DNA of 64,000 nucleotides from assembly GCF_024734405.1 (NCBI RefSeq), contig NZ_CP059556.1:2108001-2172000 (forward strand), in the 5' to 3' direction. The DNA comes from Saccharopolyspora gregorii. Lineage in GTDB: Bacteria > Actinomycetota > Actinomycetes > Mycobacteriales > Pseudonocardiaceae. The position numbers were made by a program, and so were the translations under genes. The notes beneath the pieces were generated by a model. It was not told the DNA's origin. It saw only the letters and a list, made by a program, of their open reading frames with translations, and made no database searches. Positions 19,156 through 28,240 of the stretch are shown piece by piece (the first letter of the stretch is position 1; every line of letters starts with the position of its first letter).

Positions 19156-20075
19156 CGGCCACCGAACCGGTGACCCCGCCGGAACGGGACGCGGCCCGGC
19201 TGGTGCGAGCGCGGCGGCGGGCGGCGGCGGGCGAGTCGTGGCGGGTGTTCCGCGCCGACCGCGGCGGGCTCGTCGGGCTGGTGCTGCTGGTGCTCATCGC
19301 GGCGCTGGCTCTGCTGGCACCGCTGCTCACCGACCAGACCGGGCTCGACGTCACCAAGGTGACCGGGGAGGCGCTGCAGCCGCCGAGCGGTTCGGCCTGG
19401 CTCGGCACCGACGAGTCCGGTCGCTCGGTGCTGCTGCTGACCTGGTGGGGCGCTCGGGTCTCGCTGCTGGTGGGGCTCGCCGCGGCGGTGCTGTCGGTGG
19501 TGATCGGGACCGTGGTGGGCGTGCTCGCCGCGCACTTCGGCGGCTGGACCGACGCGCTGCTGATGCGGTTCACCGACTTCTTCCTGGTGCTGCCCGCGCT
19601 GGTGCTGGCGATCGCGCTGTCCACCGTGCTGTCCCGGGGGCTCGGCACGATCGTGCTGGCCATCGGCGTGACCTCGTGGCCGACCACCGCGCGGCTGGTG
19701 CGGGCGCAGACGCTGACCGTGGAGGCCCGGCCCTACATCGAGCGCGCCCAGGTGCTCGGCGGCGGGAACCGGCACGTCATCGGCAGGCACGTGCTGCCCG
19801 CGGTGCTGCCGCTGGTGTTCGCGAACACCACGCTGTCGGTGGCCAGCGCGATCATCATGGAGTCCACCCTGTCGTTCCTCGGCCTCGGCGACCCGAGCCG
19901 GGTGTCCTGGGGCTCGATGCTCAAGTCCGCGATGGACACCGGGGCCGTCACCGGCGGCGCCTGGTGGTACCTGCTGCCGCCCGGCGTGGGGATCGTCCTG
20001 GTGGTGCTGAGCTTCACGCTGTGCGGCCGGGCGATGGAAGCGGTGTTCAACCCGAGGTTGCGGGGGAATCGATGA
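19152..20075 (+). CDS. peptide ABC transporter permease, OppC/DppC type
   Basis: 307 residues, overlapping the OppB-type gene by ATGA. The N-terminal extension (RADRGGLVGLVLLVLIAALA) followed by HLGTDE-like LGTDESGRS is typical of DppC. The EAA loop is ARPYIERAQVLGGGNRHVIG. It pairs with the upstream permease to form the channel. Confidence 0.92.
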   Translation: MTATEPVTPPERDAARLVRARRRAAAGESWRVFRADRGGLVGLVLLVLIAALALLAPLLTDQTGLDVTKVTGEALQPPSGSAWLGTDESGRSVLLLTWWGARVSLLVGLAAAVLSVVIGTVVGVLAAHFGGWTDALLMRFTDFFLVLPALVLAIALSTVLSRGLGTIVLAIGVTSWPTTARLVRAQTLTVEARPYIERAQVLGGGNRHVIGRHVLPAVLPLVFANTTLSVASAIIMESTLSFLGLGDPSRVSWGSMLKSAMDTGAVTGGAWWYLLPPGVGIVLVVLSFTLCGRAMEAVFNPRLRGNR

Positions 20076-21664
20076 GCCCGATCCTGACGCTGCGCGGCAC
20101 GTCGATCTCCTACCGGGGCGCCGACGGCCTGGTGCCCGCGGTGCACGACGTGGACCTGAGCCTGGAACCCGGCGACACCCTCGGACTGGCCGGGGAATCC
20201 GGGTGCGGCAAGACGACGCTCGCGATGTCGGTGCTGCGGCTGCTGCCGCGCTCGGCGGTGCTCGACGGGGAGGTGCTGCTGGACGGGGAGGACGTGCGCG
20301 GCCTGTCCTTCGGCCGGATGCGCGCCGCCCGCTGGTCCACCGCCTCCGTGGTGTTCCAGGGCGCGATGCACGCGCTGAACCCGGTGCGCACCGTCGGCGC
20401 GCAGATCGCCGAACCGATGCGGCTGCACGGCACCGCCACCGGCGACCTGCGCGGGCGGGTGGCGGAGCTGCTGGAATCGGTGGAACTGCCCGCCGACCGC
20501 GCCGACGCCTACCCGCACGAGCTCTCCGGCGGGCAGAAGCAGCGCGTGATGATCGCGATGGCGCTCGCCTGCGACCCCCGCCTGATCATCGCCGACGAGC
20601 CGACGACCGCGCTGGACGTGGTGGTGCAGGCGCAGGTGCTGGCGCTGCTGGGCAGGCTCGTCGCCGAACGCGGCATCGCGCTGCTCATGATCAGCCACGA
20701 CCTGTCGGTGCTGGCGGCGAGCTGCGCGCGGATCGCGGTCATGCACGACGGCCGCATCGTCGAGCACGGGCCGTCGAAGCAGGTGATGGGCGCGCCGCGG
20801 CACGAGCACAGCCGGGCGCTGGCCGACGCGTTCCCCACCGTCGGCGACCCGAAGTTCCGGCTCGTCGAAGCGGCCCGCCCCGCCGGCCCGGCGCTGCTGG
20901 CCGCCGAAGGCGTGGCGGTGGAGTTCCCGGCGCGCACCGGGGCGGCGGTGCGGGCGGTGCGCGGCGTCGACCTGGAGGTCGGCGCGGACGAGATCATCGC
21001 GCTCGTCGGGCAGTCCGGATCGGGGAAGACGACGCTGGCCCGCACCCTGCTCGGCCTCCAGCGGCCCACCACCGGGCGAGTGCTGTTCGACGGGGAACCG
21101 CTGCCCACCGGCAGCGCCGGGCTGCGCGCGTACCGGCGCCGCGTGCAGCTGGTCCTGCAGGACCCGACGGGGGCGTTGAACCCGCGCCACACCGTCTACG
21201 AAGCGGTCGCCGAAGGCCTGCGCATCCACGGCGACGTCGCCGACGAGGCCGCGAAGGTCGCCGACGCGCTGGAGGCCGCCGAGCTGCGGCCCGCGTCGAA
21301 GTTCCTGTCCCGCTTCCCGCACGAGCTCTCCGGCGGGCAGCGGCAGCGGGTGGTGATCGCCGGGGCGCTGGTGCTGGCACCGCAGGTGCTGGTCGCGGAC
21401 GAGCCGGTCGCCTCGCTGGACGCGACGGTCCGCGGGGAGATCTTGGCGCTGCTGCTGCGGTTGCGCGTCGAACGCGGACTGTCCACTTTGGTCATCACGC
21501 ACGATCTGGGGCTGGCGTGGAACATCGCCGACCGGGTCGCGGTGATGTACCGGGGCGAGATCGTGGAGCTCGGCACCGTCGAGCAGGTGCTGCTCGACCC
21601 GCGGCACGACTACACCAAGACCCTGCTGGCAGCAGTCCCCACCCTGGACCGCCGACCTGCTTGA
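20072..21664 (+). CDS. fused OppD-OppF peptide ABC transporter ATPase
   Basis: 530 residues with two ATPase domains in one chain, doing the work of separate DppD and DppF. Walker A motifs: GESGCGKTT (about 43-51) and GQSGSGKTT in the second half. Signatures ELSGGQKQR and ELSGGQRQR, Walker B LIIADEPTTALD and VLVADEPVASLD. The start overlaps the permease stop by ATGA. It closes the importer operon and is followed, 31 bases after the stop, by copy 2 of the repeated hairpin. Confidence 0.93.
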   Translation: MSPILTLRGTSISYRGADGLVPAVHDVDLSLEPGDTLGLAGESGCGKTTLAMSVLRLLPRSAVLDGEVLLDGEDVRGLSFGRMRAARWSTASVVFQGAMHALNPVRTVGAQIAEPMRLHGTATGDLRGRVAELLESVELPADRADAYPHELSGGQKQRVMIAMALACDPRLIIADEPTTALDVVVQAQVLALLGRLVAERGIALLMISHDLSVLAASCARIAVMHDGRIVEHGPSKQVMGAPRHEHSRALADAFPTVGDPKFRLVEAARPAGPALLAAEGVAVEFPARTGAAVRAVRGVDLEVGADEIIALVGQSGSGKTTLARTLLGLQRPTTGRVLFDGEPLPTGSAGLRAYRRRVQLVLQDPTGALNPRHTVYEAVAEGLRIHGDVADEAAKVADALEAAELRPASKFLSRFPHELSGGQRQRVVIAGALVLAPQVLVADEPVASLDATVRGEILALLLRLRVERGLSTLVITHDLGLAWNIADRVAVMYRGEIVELGTVEQVLLDPRHDYTKTLLAAVPTLDRRPA

Positions 21665-21694
21665 TCGTTCGTTCCCCTTCTTCCGAGGGGGTGG

Positions 21695-21852
21695 GGTGGC
21701 GGAACCTCAGCCGCCTCGTCGCTGCGGGATCTTTTTCCCGAGTGGCTCCGCCACGAGGGAAAAAGCTGTCCTCGCGACGAGGCGGCTGAGAACCCGCGGG
21801 TGGTGCTGTTGAGTGCTGGGTCGCTGCTCAGCGGCTTCGCCGCTGACAGGAA
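21695..21852 (+). repeat. convergent-junction hairpin element, copy 2
   Basis: Starts with GGTGGCGGAACCTCAGC at 21695. The outer stem is perfect over 17 base pairs: CTCAGCCGCCTCGTCGC (21706-21722) with GCGACGAGGCGGCTGAG (21774-21790). Inside it CTTTTTCCC pairs with GGGAAAAAG around GTGGC-TCC-GCCAC. A second small hairpin CAGCGGC-TTC-GCCGCTG lies at 21829-21845. It sits between the convergent transporter ATPase and kinase-like genes. Confidence 0.92.
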
Positions 21853-21887
21853 AGGGAAGGACTGGTGGGCTCGGTCTGCTCGCCTGG

Positions 21888-22517
21888 TCAGGTCCAGGCG
21901 TCGACGACGGCGGGGTGGCCGGGGCGGTCGACGCGGATCACGTGGTCGGCGAGGCGTTCCGGGGCCACCTCGGCGTGGTAGCGGTCGAAGGCGGGCAGCG
22001 TCCAGCGCTCGGGCTCGGGCGTGTGGCGCGCCAGCGAGGCGCCCGGCAGCCACAGGTGCACCGTGCGGTCGAACGGCAGCCCGGCGCCCAGCAGCAGCGG
22101 ACCGTCCACCAGCACCACCCCGCGCTCCGGCAGCCGCACCCGGTCGAGCCGGGGGGAGCGGTCGGTCGCGGCGTCCCACAGCGCGGGCAGCACCTGCCCG
22201 GTGCCGTCGTCGGCGAGCGGATCGAGGACTTCGCGGCGCAATCCGGCGAGGTCGAACCAGCTCTCGTAGAACGAATCCGGATCGTCGCGGCCGTGCTCGA
22301 ACCGCAGCGAAGCGGGCCGCACGTACCCGTCCATCCGCACCCGCACCACCTCGCGCCCGCGCACCCGCAGCGGTTCCACCAGCCCGTCGGCGAAGCCCGC
22401 GGTACCCGCCGCGGCGGCCCCGTCGACCGCGACCCGCAGCCACCGGCGGCGCATGCCGTCCACGGCGTCGGCGAGCTCGCCCGCCAGCTTCTCCGGAGTG
22501 ATCGCCCGAACCCGCAT
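21888..22517 (-). CDS. uridine kinase-like P-loop protein lacking the Walker A lysine
   Basis: 209 residues resembling the uridine kinase/phosphoribulokinase fold: RVAVDG opens the P-loop region, VRVRMDGYVRP and DPDSFYESWFDLAGLRREVL match the substrate region. The expected GxxxxGK[ST] reads GAAAAGTAG, with no lysine, so ATP binding is doubtful. The later segment RTVHLWLPGASLARH fits the family. Possibly a non-catalytic or altered-function member. The start ATG has no clear Shine-Dalgarno. Confidence 0.75.
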   Translation of the reverse strand: MRVRAITPEKLAGELADAVDGMRRRWLRVAVDGAAAAGTAGFADGLVEPLRVRGREVVRVRMDGYVRPASLRFEHGRDDPDSFYESWFDLAGLRREVLDPLADDGTGQVLPALWDAATDRSPRLDRVRLPERGVVLVDGPLLLGAGLPFDRTVHLWLPGASLARHTPEPERWTLPAFDRYHAEVAPERLADHVIRVDRPGHPAVVDAWT

Positions 22518-22554
22518 GCCGCCGTTCTACCCGACGTCCGGTGCGGGCCGTCGC

Positions 22555-23487
22555 TCAGCGCAGCGCGGGTTGCAGCACGCTCAGCCGCTGCGCCGCGGTG
22601 TCGAGTTCGGCGGCCACGCCCAGCGGGACGGTGCGCTGCGCCGCGCAGTGGCCGAAGCCCAGCTCCCACAGCACCGGGATCCCGAGGTCCCCGAGCAGGT
22701 CCCGCAGCACCGCCCGCACCTCGTCCACCGGCCCGCACCCGCTCCACGAACCGAGCGCGATCCCGCTGGCCCGGTCGAACCACCCGGCGCGCAGCAGCTG
22801 CGTCAGCGCCCGGTCCAGCCGGTACGGGTCCTCGTCGACGTCTTCGAGCAGCGCGATGCCGCGCACCGGCGGCGGGGCCGCGTCGGGGGCGCCGAGCCCG
22901 GCCGCCAGCAGCGACAGGTTGCCGCCGTAGGTGATGCCGCGCGCCCGGCCCGGCACCAGCGCCTCCGCGCCGCCGCGGGTCAGGATCGTCACCGACTCCG
23001 GGGTGAACAGGGTGCGGCGCAGGTGCTCGCGGGCGGGCGCGTCGTCGATGAAGGCTCCGGTGCCGATCATCGGTCCGAACACGGTGGCGACGCCGAGCCG
23101 CACGCCGAACGCGTCGTGCAGGGCGGTCACGTCGCTGGACCCGGCGAACACCTTGTGCTCGGCGGCGGCCATCGCCGTCCAGTCGAGGTGGTCGAGGACC
23201 CGCATGCAGCCGTAGCCGCCGCGGGCGCACAGCACGCCGTCGATCTCCGGATCGCACCAGGCCCGCTGCAGGTCCGCGGCGCGGTCCGCGTCGGCGCCCG
23301 CGAGGTAGCGCAGCCGGGGGTGGCGTTCGCGCACGTGCTTGCCGGGCACGACCCGCAGGTCCCAGTCGCGCAGCAGCTGCAACCCGGCGTCGAGCTGGTC
23401 GGCGGGCACCGGGCCTGCGGGGGCGACCACGGCGACCGAGTCGCCCGCTCGCAGCCGTCGCGGCCGGTGTCGTTCACGGGTGCTCAT
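22555..23487 (-). CDS. LD-carboxypeptidase (peptidase S66)
   Basis: 310-residue cytoplasmic serine peptidase of the LdcA/MccF family, which trims the terminal D-Ala from murein tetrapeptides or cleaves related amide-linked compounds. The nucleophile is Ser118 in FAGSSDVTALHDAF; the catalytic Glu is in LLEDVDEDPYRLDR and the His in LGFGHCAAQRT. Length is typical. ATG 23487 is preceded by GGAG at 7 bases. Whether it is murein-recycling LdcA or a self-immunity MccF type cannot be decided here. Confidence 0.88.
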   Translation of the reverse strand: MSTRERHRPRRLRAGDSVAVVAPAGPVPADQLDAGLQLLRDWDLRVVPGKHVRERHPRLRYLAGADADRAADLQRAWCDPEIDGVLCARGGYGCMRVLDHLDWTAMAAAEHKVFAGSSDVTALHDAFGVRLGVATVFGPMIGTGAFIDDAPAREHLRRTLFTPESVTILTRGGAEALVPGRARGITYGGNLSLLAAGLGAPDAAPPPVRGIALLEDVDEDPYRLDRALTQLLRAGWFDRASGIALGSWSGCGPVDEVRAVLRDLLGDLGIPVLWELGFGHCAAQRTVPLGVAAELDTAAQRLSVLQPALR

Positions 23488-23735
23488 GGCATGACTCCGT
23501 CCGGAGGTCCGGATCGTGGGGTGGCCAGAGCCTAGCGGGCCGCGAGTGATCGGGACCGCAGCCCGCGGCGGTGTGTTCGCGTTCGGCGAACAGCCCGGCC
23601 GGGTGGCGGGGAGCCCGGCGCACGCGGGTCGCAGGTGAACGCGCGGTGCCGACGGTGCTGCTGAGGGGCCGTCTCCGGCCGAACAGGGGACGGCTTCGCG
23701 AGCCGCGGGCCGGGTGGCTTACTGTCGAAGGTGCC

Positions 23736-24302
23736 ATGGCTCGTGTCATCCACGTCTTCCGCCAGCCCGACCGGTTCGTCGCAGGGACCGTCGGGGAACC
23801 CGGCGAGCGCACCTTCTACCTCCAGGCGTCCGAGGACGTCCGGACGGTCAGCGTGCAGCTCGAGAAGCAGCAGGTCTCCGTGCTGGCCGAACGGATCGGC
23901 GCGCTGCTGGAGGAGGTGCAGCGCCGCTTCGACGCGGAACTGCCCGCCGCGCCGCCGGACGACTCGCTCGACACCGACCCGCTCGCGGTGCCGGTGGAGG
24001 AGGAGTTCCGCGTCGGCACCATGGGGCTCGGGTGGGACGCCGAGACCGAGGCCGTCGTCGTCGAGCTGCTCGCGGTCACCGAGGAGGAGATCGACGAGTC
24101 GGTGGTGCTCGACGACACCGAGGAGGGCCCGGACGCGGTCCGCGTGTTCCTCAGCCCTGCGGACGCCCGCGCGTTCGCCGAGCGCGCCGAGCGGGTCCTC
24201 AACGCGGGCCGCAAGCCGTGCCCGCTGTGCGGGGAGCCGCTGGACCCGGACGGGCACATCTGCCCGCGGCAGAACGGTTACCGCCGCTCCGAGGAGGACT
24301 AG
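23736..24302 (+). CDS. DUF3090 family protein with C-terminal zinc-ribbon
   Basis: 188 residues; conserved in actinobacteria and always of unknown function as far as I know. It starts ARVIHVFRQPDRFVAGTVGE and has an acidic middle. The C-terminus holds four spaced cysteines/prolines (CPLCGEPLDPDGHICP), a probable metal site. A TACTGT box lies 10 bases before the ATG, so the untranslated leader is very short. The kinase-fold SCO1664-type gene follows after 6 bases, suggesting a two-gene operon. Confidence 0.85.
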   Translation: MARVIHVFRQPDRFVAGTVGEPGERTFYLQASEDVRTVSVQLEKQQVSVLAERIGALLEEVQRRFDAELPAAPPDDSLDTDPLAVPVEEEFRVGTMGLGWDAETEAVVVELLAVTEEEIDESVVLDDTEEGPDAVRVFLSPADARAFAERAERVLNAGRKPCPLCGEPLDPDGHICPRQNGYRRSEED

Positions 24303-24308
24303 CCGACC

Positions 24309-25103
24309 GTGCACCCCGATGATCCGGCCGTTCGCGAGGTCCTGGCACACGGCCGCATCGAGGTCGAGGGCCGGCTCGTGGAAGCCTCGAACGCCACGCT
24401 GTTCTGCTCCGTCGAGCACGAGGGCGTGACCGCCGAGTGCGTGTACAAGCCGGTGCGCGGGGAACGGCCGCTGTGGGACTTCCCGGACGGCACGCTCGCC
24501 GGGCGCGAGGTCGGATCGTTCCTGGTGGCGGAGGCGCTGGGCTGGCACCTGATCCCGCCGACGCTGCTGCGGGAGGGGCCGTTCGGCCCGGGCATGGTGC
24601 AGCTGTGGGTGGACACCGAGGAGGGCTCCGACCTGGTGGACCTGGTGCCGCCCTCGGAGGTGCCGGAGGGCTGGCGCGCCGTGCTGCGCGCCCAGGACCA
24701 CCGCGGTGACCCGGTGCTGCTGGCGCACTCGCCGCACGAGGAGCTGCGCAGGCTCGCCGTGCTCGACATCGTGATCAACAACGCCGACCGCAAGGGCGGG
24801 CACGTGCTGCACTCGCCGCGCGGCGAGGTGTTCGGCGTGGACCACGGGGTGAGCCTGAACGCGGAGAGCAAGCTGCGCACGGTGCTGTGGGGCTGGATCG
24901 GGGAGCGCTTGCCCGCGGACGCGGTGGAGGCGCTGAGCCGGTTCCGCGCGCTGCTGGAGGGCGATCTCGCGTCCCGGCTGGCCGAGCACGTCACCCCGAA
25001 GGAGGTGCAGGCGCTCGTCGACCGCGTCGACGCCCTGCTCACCACCGGCGAGTTCCCGGCCCCGTCCGGCGACTGGCCCGCCATCCCCTGGCCCGCGTTC
25101 TGA
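24309..25103 (+). CDS. SCO1664 family protein, PI3/PI4-kinase-like fold
   Basis: 264 residues. Family landmarks: the nucleotide-binding lysine in CVYKPVRGERPLWDFP, the catalytic-loop motif VLDIVINNADRKGGHV and the metal-binding FGVDHGVSL. These match the atypical kinase superfamily containing phosphoinositide kinases and HipA. Its substrate is unknown. GTG 24309 follows the DUF3090 stop closely, so the pair is probably co-expressed and may form a complex. Copy 3 of the repeated hairpin follows. Confidence 0.85.
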   Translation: MHPDDPAVREVLAHGRIEVEGRLVEASNATLFCSVEHEGVTAECVYKPVRGERPLWDFPDGTLAGREVGSFLVAEALGWHLIPPTLLREGPFGPGMVQLWVDTEEGSDLVDLVPPSEVPEGWRAVLRAQDHRGDPVLLAHSPHEELRRLAVLDIVINNADRKGGHVLHSPRGEVFGVDHGVSLNAESKLRTVLWGWIGERLPADAVEALSRFRALLEGDLASRLAEHVTPKEVQALVDRVDALLTTGEFPAPSGDWPAIPWPAF

Positions 25104-25135
25104 CCGGGATATCGGCTCGTTCTGCGCTGGGGTGA

Positions 25136-25291
25136 GGTGGCGGAACCTCAGCCGCTTCCTCGCTGCGGGATCGTTTTCACCGGTGGCTCCGCCACAGGAG
25201 AAAACGCTGTCCTCGCGAGGAAGCGGCTGAGAACCCGCGGGTGGTCCGGTTGTGTGCGTGGTCGCCGCTCATCGGCTTCGCCGCTGACAGG
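25136..25291 (+). repeat. convergent-junction hairpin element, copy 3
   Basis: Starts with GGTGGCGGAACCTCAGC at 25136, 33 bases after the SCO1664-type stop. The outer stem is perfect over 17 pairs: CTCAGCCGCTTCCTCGC (25147-25163) with GCGAGGAAGCGGCTGAG (25215-25231). The inner stem CGTTTTC/GAAAACG surrounds GTGGC-TCC-GCCAC. The final small hairpin (25270-25286) has one mismatch. Differences from copy 2 in one arm are matched in the other. Confidence 0.92.
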
Positions 25292-25330
25292 AGAACCGCG
25301 AAGAAGCTCTGGAACGAGCCGAACCTCTAC

Positions 25331-26545
25331 TCAGTCCACCAGTGCCTGGTAGACGAGCTGGTGGAGCTGGGAGCGGATGGGGTGGGTGCCGGACGGGATG
25401 AGCTGGGTGAAGAACTGCACCGTGAGCTCCTCCGCCGGGTCCACCCAGAACGCGGTGCTCGCCATCCCGCCCCAGGACAGCTCGCCCGGCGTGGAGATGA
25501 CGTGCGAGGCGACCGGGTCCTCGACGACGGCGAAGCCGAGCCCGAAGCCCTTGCCCGCGTTGGCGACCTCGGAGAACGACCCGTTCGCGATCTGGTCCAG
25601 GTGCGCCCCGCCGGGCAGGTGGTTGCGGCCCATGTACCGCACCGTGCGGTCGCTGAGCAGCCGCACCCCGTCCAGCGCCCCGCCGCCGAGCAGCATGCCG
25701 GTGAACCGGTGGTAGTCGTGGGCGGTGGACACCAGCCCGCCACCGCCGGACAGCGCGCGCGGCGCGGCGGTCGGCGGCGAGTTCTTCGGCACGGTGGCCT
25801 TGCCCGCGGAGTCGGCGAGGTACAGCGCGGCGAGCCGGTCCTTGTCCTCCGGCGGCACCTCGAACCCGGTGTCGGTCATGCCGAGCGGTTCGAAGATGCG
25901 GGTGCGGAAGAACTCGTCGAGCCCCATGCCGGAGGCCACCTCGACGACGCGGCCGAGCACGTCGGTGGACACCCCGTAGTTCCAGGAGCTGCCGGGTTCG
26001 AACAGCAGCGGCATCGCCGCGTAGTCGTCGCACACGCCCGCCAGGTCCTGGTCGGGGGTGCCGAACTCGTAGCCGGTGCGCCGGTAGATCTCGTCGACCG
26101 GGTTGAGCCGGTTGAAGCCGTAGGTGAGCCCGGAGGTGTGGGTGAGCAGGTGCCAGATCCGCACTGGTTCGGTCGCGGGCCGGGTCTGCGGGGCGCGGGC
26201 GGGGCCGCCGGTGTAGACGCGCTGCTCGGCGAAGGAGGGGATGAGGCTGCTGACCGGGTCGGTGAGCTCGAAGGCGCCCTCTTCGTGGAGCATCATCGCC
26301 GCGACCGAGGTGATCGGCTTCGTCATCGAGTAGATCCGGAAGATCGTGTCGTCCTCGATGGGGGCGCCCGTGGTGATGTCCCGCTTCCCGTGCGAGCTGA
26401 AGTGCGCGACGACGCCGCGCCGGGCGATGAGCAGCTGCCAGCCGGGGAGCCTGCCGTCGTCGACGTACGCCGCGAAGTGGCGGTCGATGCGCTGGAGGCG
26501 TTCGGGGTCGAAGCCCGCCTGGACGGGGTCGGTCTGCAGCTGCAC
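25331..26545 (-). CDS. serine hydrolase, class C beta-lactamase/esterase family
   Basis: 404 residues, no signal peptide, so probably cytoplasmic. The nucleophile motif is Ser73-x-x-Lys76 (YSMTKPIT), the second motif is Tyr190 in SSWNYGVS, and WGGMAST corresponds to the third. Such proteins are esterases or D-aminopeptidases more often than true beta-lactamases. GTG 26545 is chosen because GAGGAG lies 9 bases upstream; an upstream GTG at 26575 has no ribosome-binding site. Confidence 0.85.
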   Translation of the reverse strand: MQLQTDPVQAGFDPERLQRIDRHFAAYVDDGRLPGWQLLIARRGVVAHFSSHGKRDITTGAPIEDDTIFRIYSMTKPITSVAAMMLHEEGAFELTDPVSSLIPSFAEQRVYTGGPARAPQTRPATEPVRIWHLLTHTSGLTYGFNRLNPVDEIYRRTGYEFGTPDQDLAGVCDDYAAMPLLFEPGSSWNYGVSTDVLGRVVEVASGMGLDEFFRTRIFEPLGMTDTGFEVPPEDKDRLAALYLADSAGKATVPKNSPPTAAPRALSGGGGLVSTAHDYHRFTGMLLGGGALDGVRLLSDRTVRYMGRNHLPGGAHLDQIANGSFSEVANAGKGFGLGFAVVEDPVASHVISTPGELSWGGMASTAFWVDPAEELTVQFFTQLIPSGTHPIRSQLHQLVYQALVD

Positions 26546-26823
26546 GTGATCATTCTCCTCTGCCGGGGCCGTCACCTTTCTACTCGCCGGTACCGCAGCG
26601 GTGCCAGCGTGTTCCCCCGCACGTCGTCGCGCTGCGCGACCGCGGCGTCACCACCGGCGAGCGGCGCGGGCGCGCCACGCGCGGGGTGCCGGGCGGTTTC
26701 CGCGCGGCTTCCCGGCGGACGGCGGGCCGCTGATCACCGGAATCGTCCGCACCGGCGGGAAACCCGTTGGCACGACGGTGTTTCCCGTGCTGAGACGTGT
26801 TCGCGGCGACCGGGCGGAGCGAG

Positions 26824-26829
26824 TAGCGT
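26824..26829 (+). promoter_or_regulatory. -10 box (TAGCGT), leaderless layout for the MoxR-type gene
   Basis: TAGCGT ends 7 bases before GTG 26837. No Shine-Dalgarno is present in the interval. Confidence 0.5.
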
Positions 26830-26836
26830 CGAACGG

Positions 26837-28240
26837 GTGACGAACTCTCGGACCCCACCTCCTGGGCTGCCCGGCACGGCGGGGGAGCTGCGTGCCAGCG
26901 GACACCTGCCGTACAGCGTGAAGGCCGAGGTGCGCCGCAACCTGCTGACCGCGCTGCGCTCGGGGAATCCGCTGTGGCGGGGCATCGTCGGCTTCGAGGG
27001 CACCGTGCTGCCGCAGCTGGAGCGCGCGCTGATCGCGGGCCACGACGTGGTGCTGCTCGGCGAGCGCGGGCAGGGCAAGACGCGGCTGCTGCGCGGGCTG
27101 ACGGCGCTGCTGGACGAGTGGACGCCGGTGATCCCCGGCTCCGAACTGGACGAGCACCCGCTGGAGCCGATCACCCCGACCTCGATCCGCCGCGCCGCCG
27201 AGGAGGGCGACGCGCTGCCCGTCGCGTGGCGGCACCGCGAGGACCGCTACGTCGAGAAGCTGGCCACCCCGGACACGGCGGTCGGTGACCTCATCGGCGA
27301 CGTGGACCCGGTGAAGGTCGCGGAAGGACGGTCCCTGGGGGACCCGGAGACCATCCACTTCGGACTGGTGCCGCGGGCGCACCGCGGCATCGTGACCATC
27401 AACGAGCTGCCCGACCTGGCCGAGCGGATCCAGGTGGCGCTGCTGAACGTGATGGAGGAGCGGGACGTGCAGGTCCGCGGCTACAGCCTGCGGCTGCCGC
27501 TGGACGTGCTGCTGGTGGCCACGGCGAACCCGGAGGACTACACCAACCGCGGCCGGATCATCACCCCGCTCAAGGACCGCTTCGGCGCGGAGATCCGCAC
27601 CCACTACCCGGCGGAGCTGGATGACGAGATCTCGCTGATCCGGCAGGAGGCGCTGCTGGAGGCGGAGGTCGGCGACCACCTGCTGGAGGTGCTGGCCCGC
27701 TTCGTGGGGCACCTGCGGGAGTCCTCGGCGGTCGACCAGCGCTCCGGCGTGTCGGCGCGGTTCGCGATCGCGGCGGCCGAGACGGTGTCCGCGGCGGCGC
27801 TGCACCGGGCGGCGCTGACCGGGGAGGAACCCGCGGTGGCGCGGCCGGTGGACCTGGACGCGGTGCCGGGCGTGCTGCGCGGCAAGCTGGAGTTCGAAGC
27901 GGGCGAGGAGGGGCGCGAGGACGAGGTCCTCGGCTACCTGCTGCGCCGTTCGGTCGCCGACACGGCCCGCGGCCTGTTCGCCGGGCTGGACCTGAGCTCG
28001 CTGATCTCGGCCGTCACCGGCGGGCACCAGGTCGCCACCGGTGAGCGGGTGGCGGGCGCCGACGTGCTGCGGGCCCTGCCGGAACTGCCGGTGCTGCACC
28101 AGGTCGCCGAACGGCTGGACGTGCGCGCCGGGGATCCGGTCGGGCGCATCGCGAGCGCGGTGGAGCTGGCGCTGGAAGCGCTGTACCTGGCGAAGAAGCT
28201 GGCCAAGGACACCGACGAGCAGCGGTCGGTGTACGGCTGA
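26837..28240 (+). CDS. magnesium chelatase/MoxR-type AAA+ ATPase
   Basis: 467 residues. Walker A GERGQGKT (75-82), a Walker-B-like strand HRGIVTINELPDL, and the sensor ATANPEDYTNRGR place it in the ChlI/MoxR branch. Such ATPases work with a VWA-domain partner to remodel proteins or insert metals; that partner is the next gene. Start GTG has a -10 box 7 bases upstream, so the mRNA may lack a leader. The stop and the next start share one base (TGATG). Confidence 0.9.
   Translation: MTNSRTPPPGLPGTAGELRASGHLPYSVKAEVRRNLLTALRSGNPLWRGIVGFEGTVLPQLERALIAGHDVVLLGERGQGKTRLLRGLTALLDEWTPVIPGSELDEHPLEPITPTSIRRAAEEGDALPVAWRHREDRYVEKLATPDTAVGDLIGDVDPVKVAEGRSLGDPETIHFGLVPRAHRGIVTINELPDLAERIQVALLNVMEERDVQVRGYSLRLPLDVLLVATANPEDYTNRGRIITPLKDRFGAEIRTHYPAELDDEISLIRQEALLEAEVGDHLLEVLARFVGHLRESSAVDQRSGVSARFAIAAAETVSAAALHRAALTGEEPAVARPVDLDAVPGVLRGKLEFEAGEEGREDEVLGYLLRRSVADTARGLFAGLDLSSLISAVTGGHQVATGERVAGADVLRALPELPVLHQVAERLDVRAGDPVGRIASAVELALEALYLAKKLAKDTDEQRSVYG

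Noticed and set aside
26576-26836. Upstream extension of the MoxR-type frame back to 25241
   Set aside because: The extension is an antisense shadow of the serine hydrolase gene; the GTG at 26837 has its own promoter box and is followed at once by family sequence.
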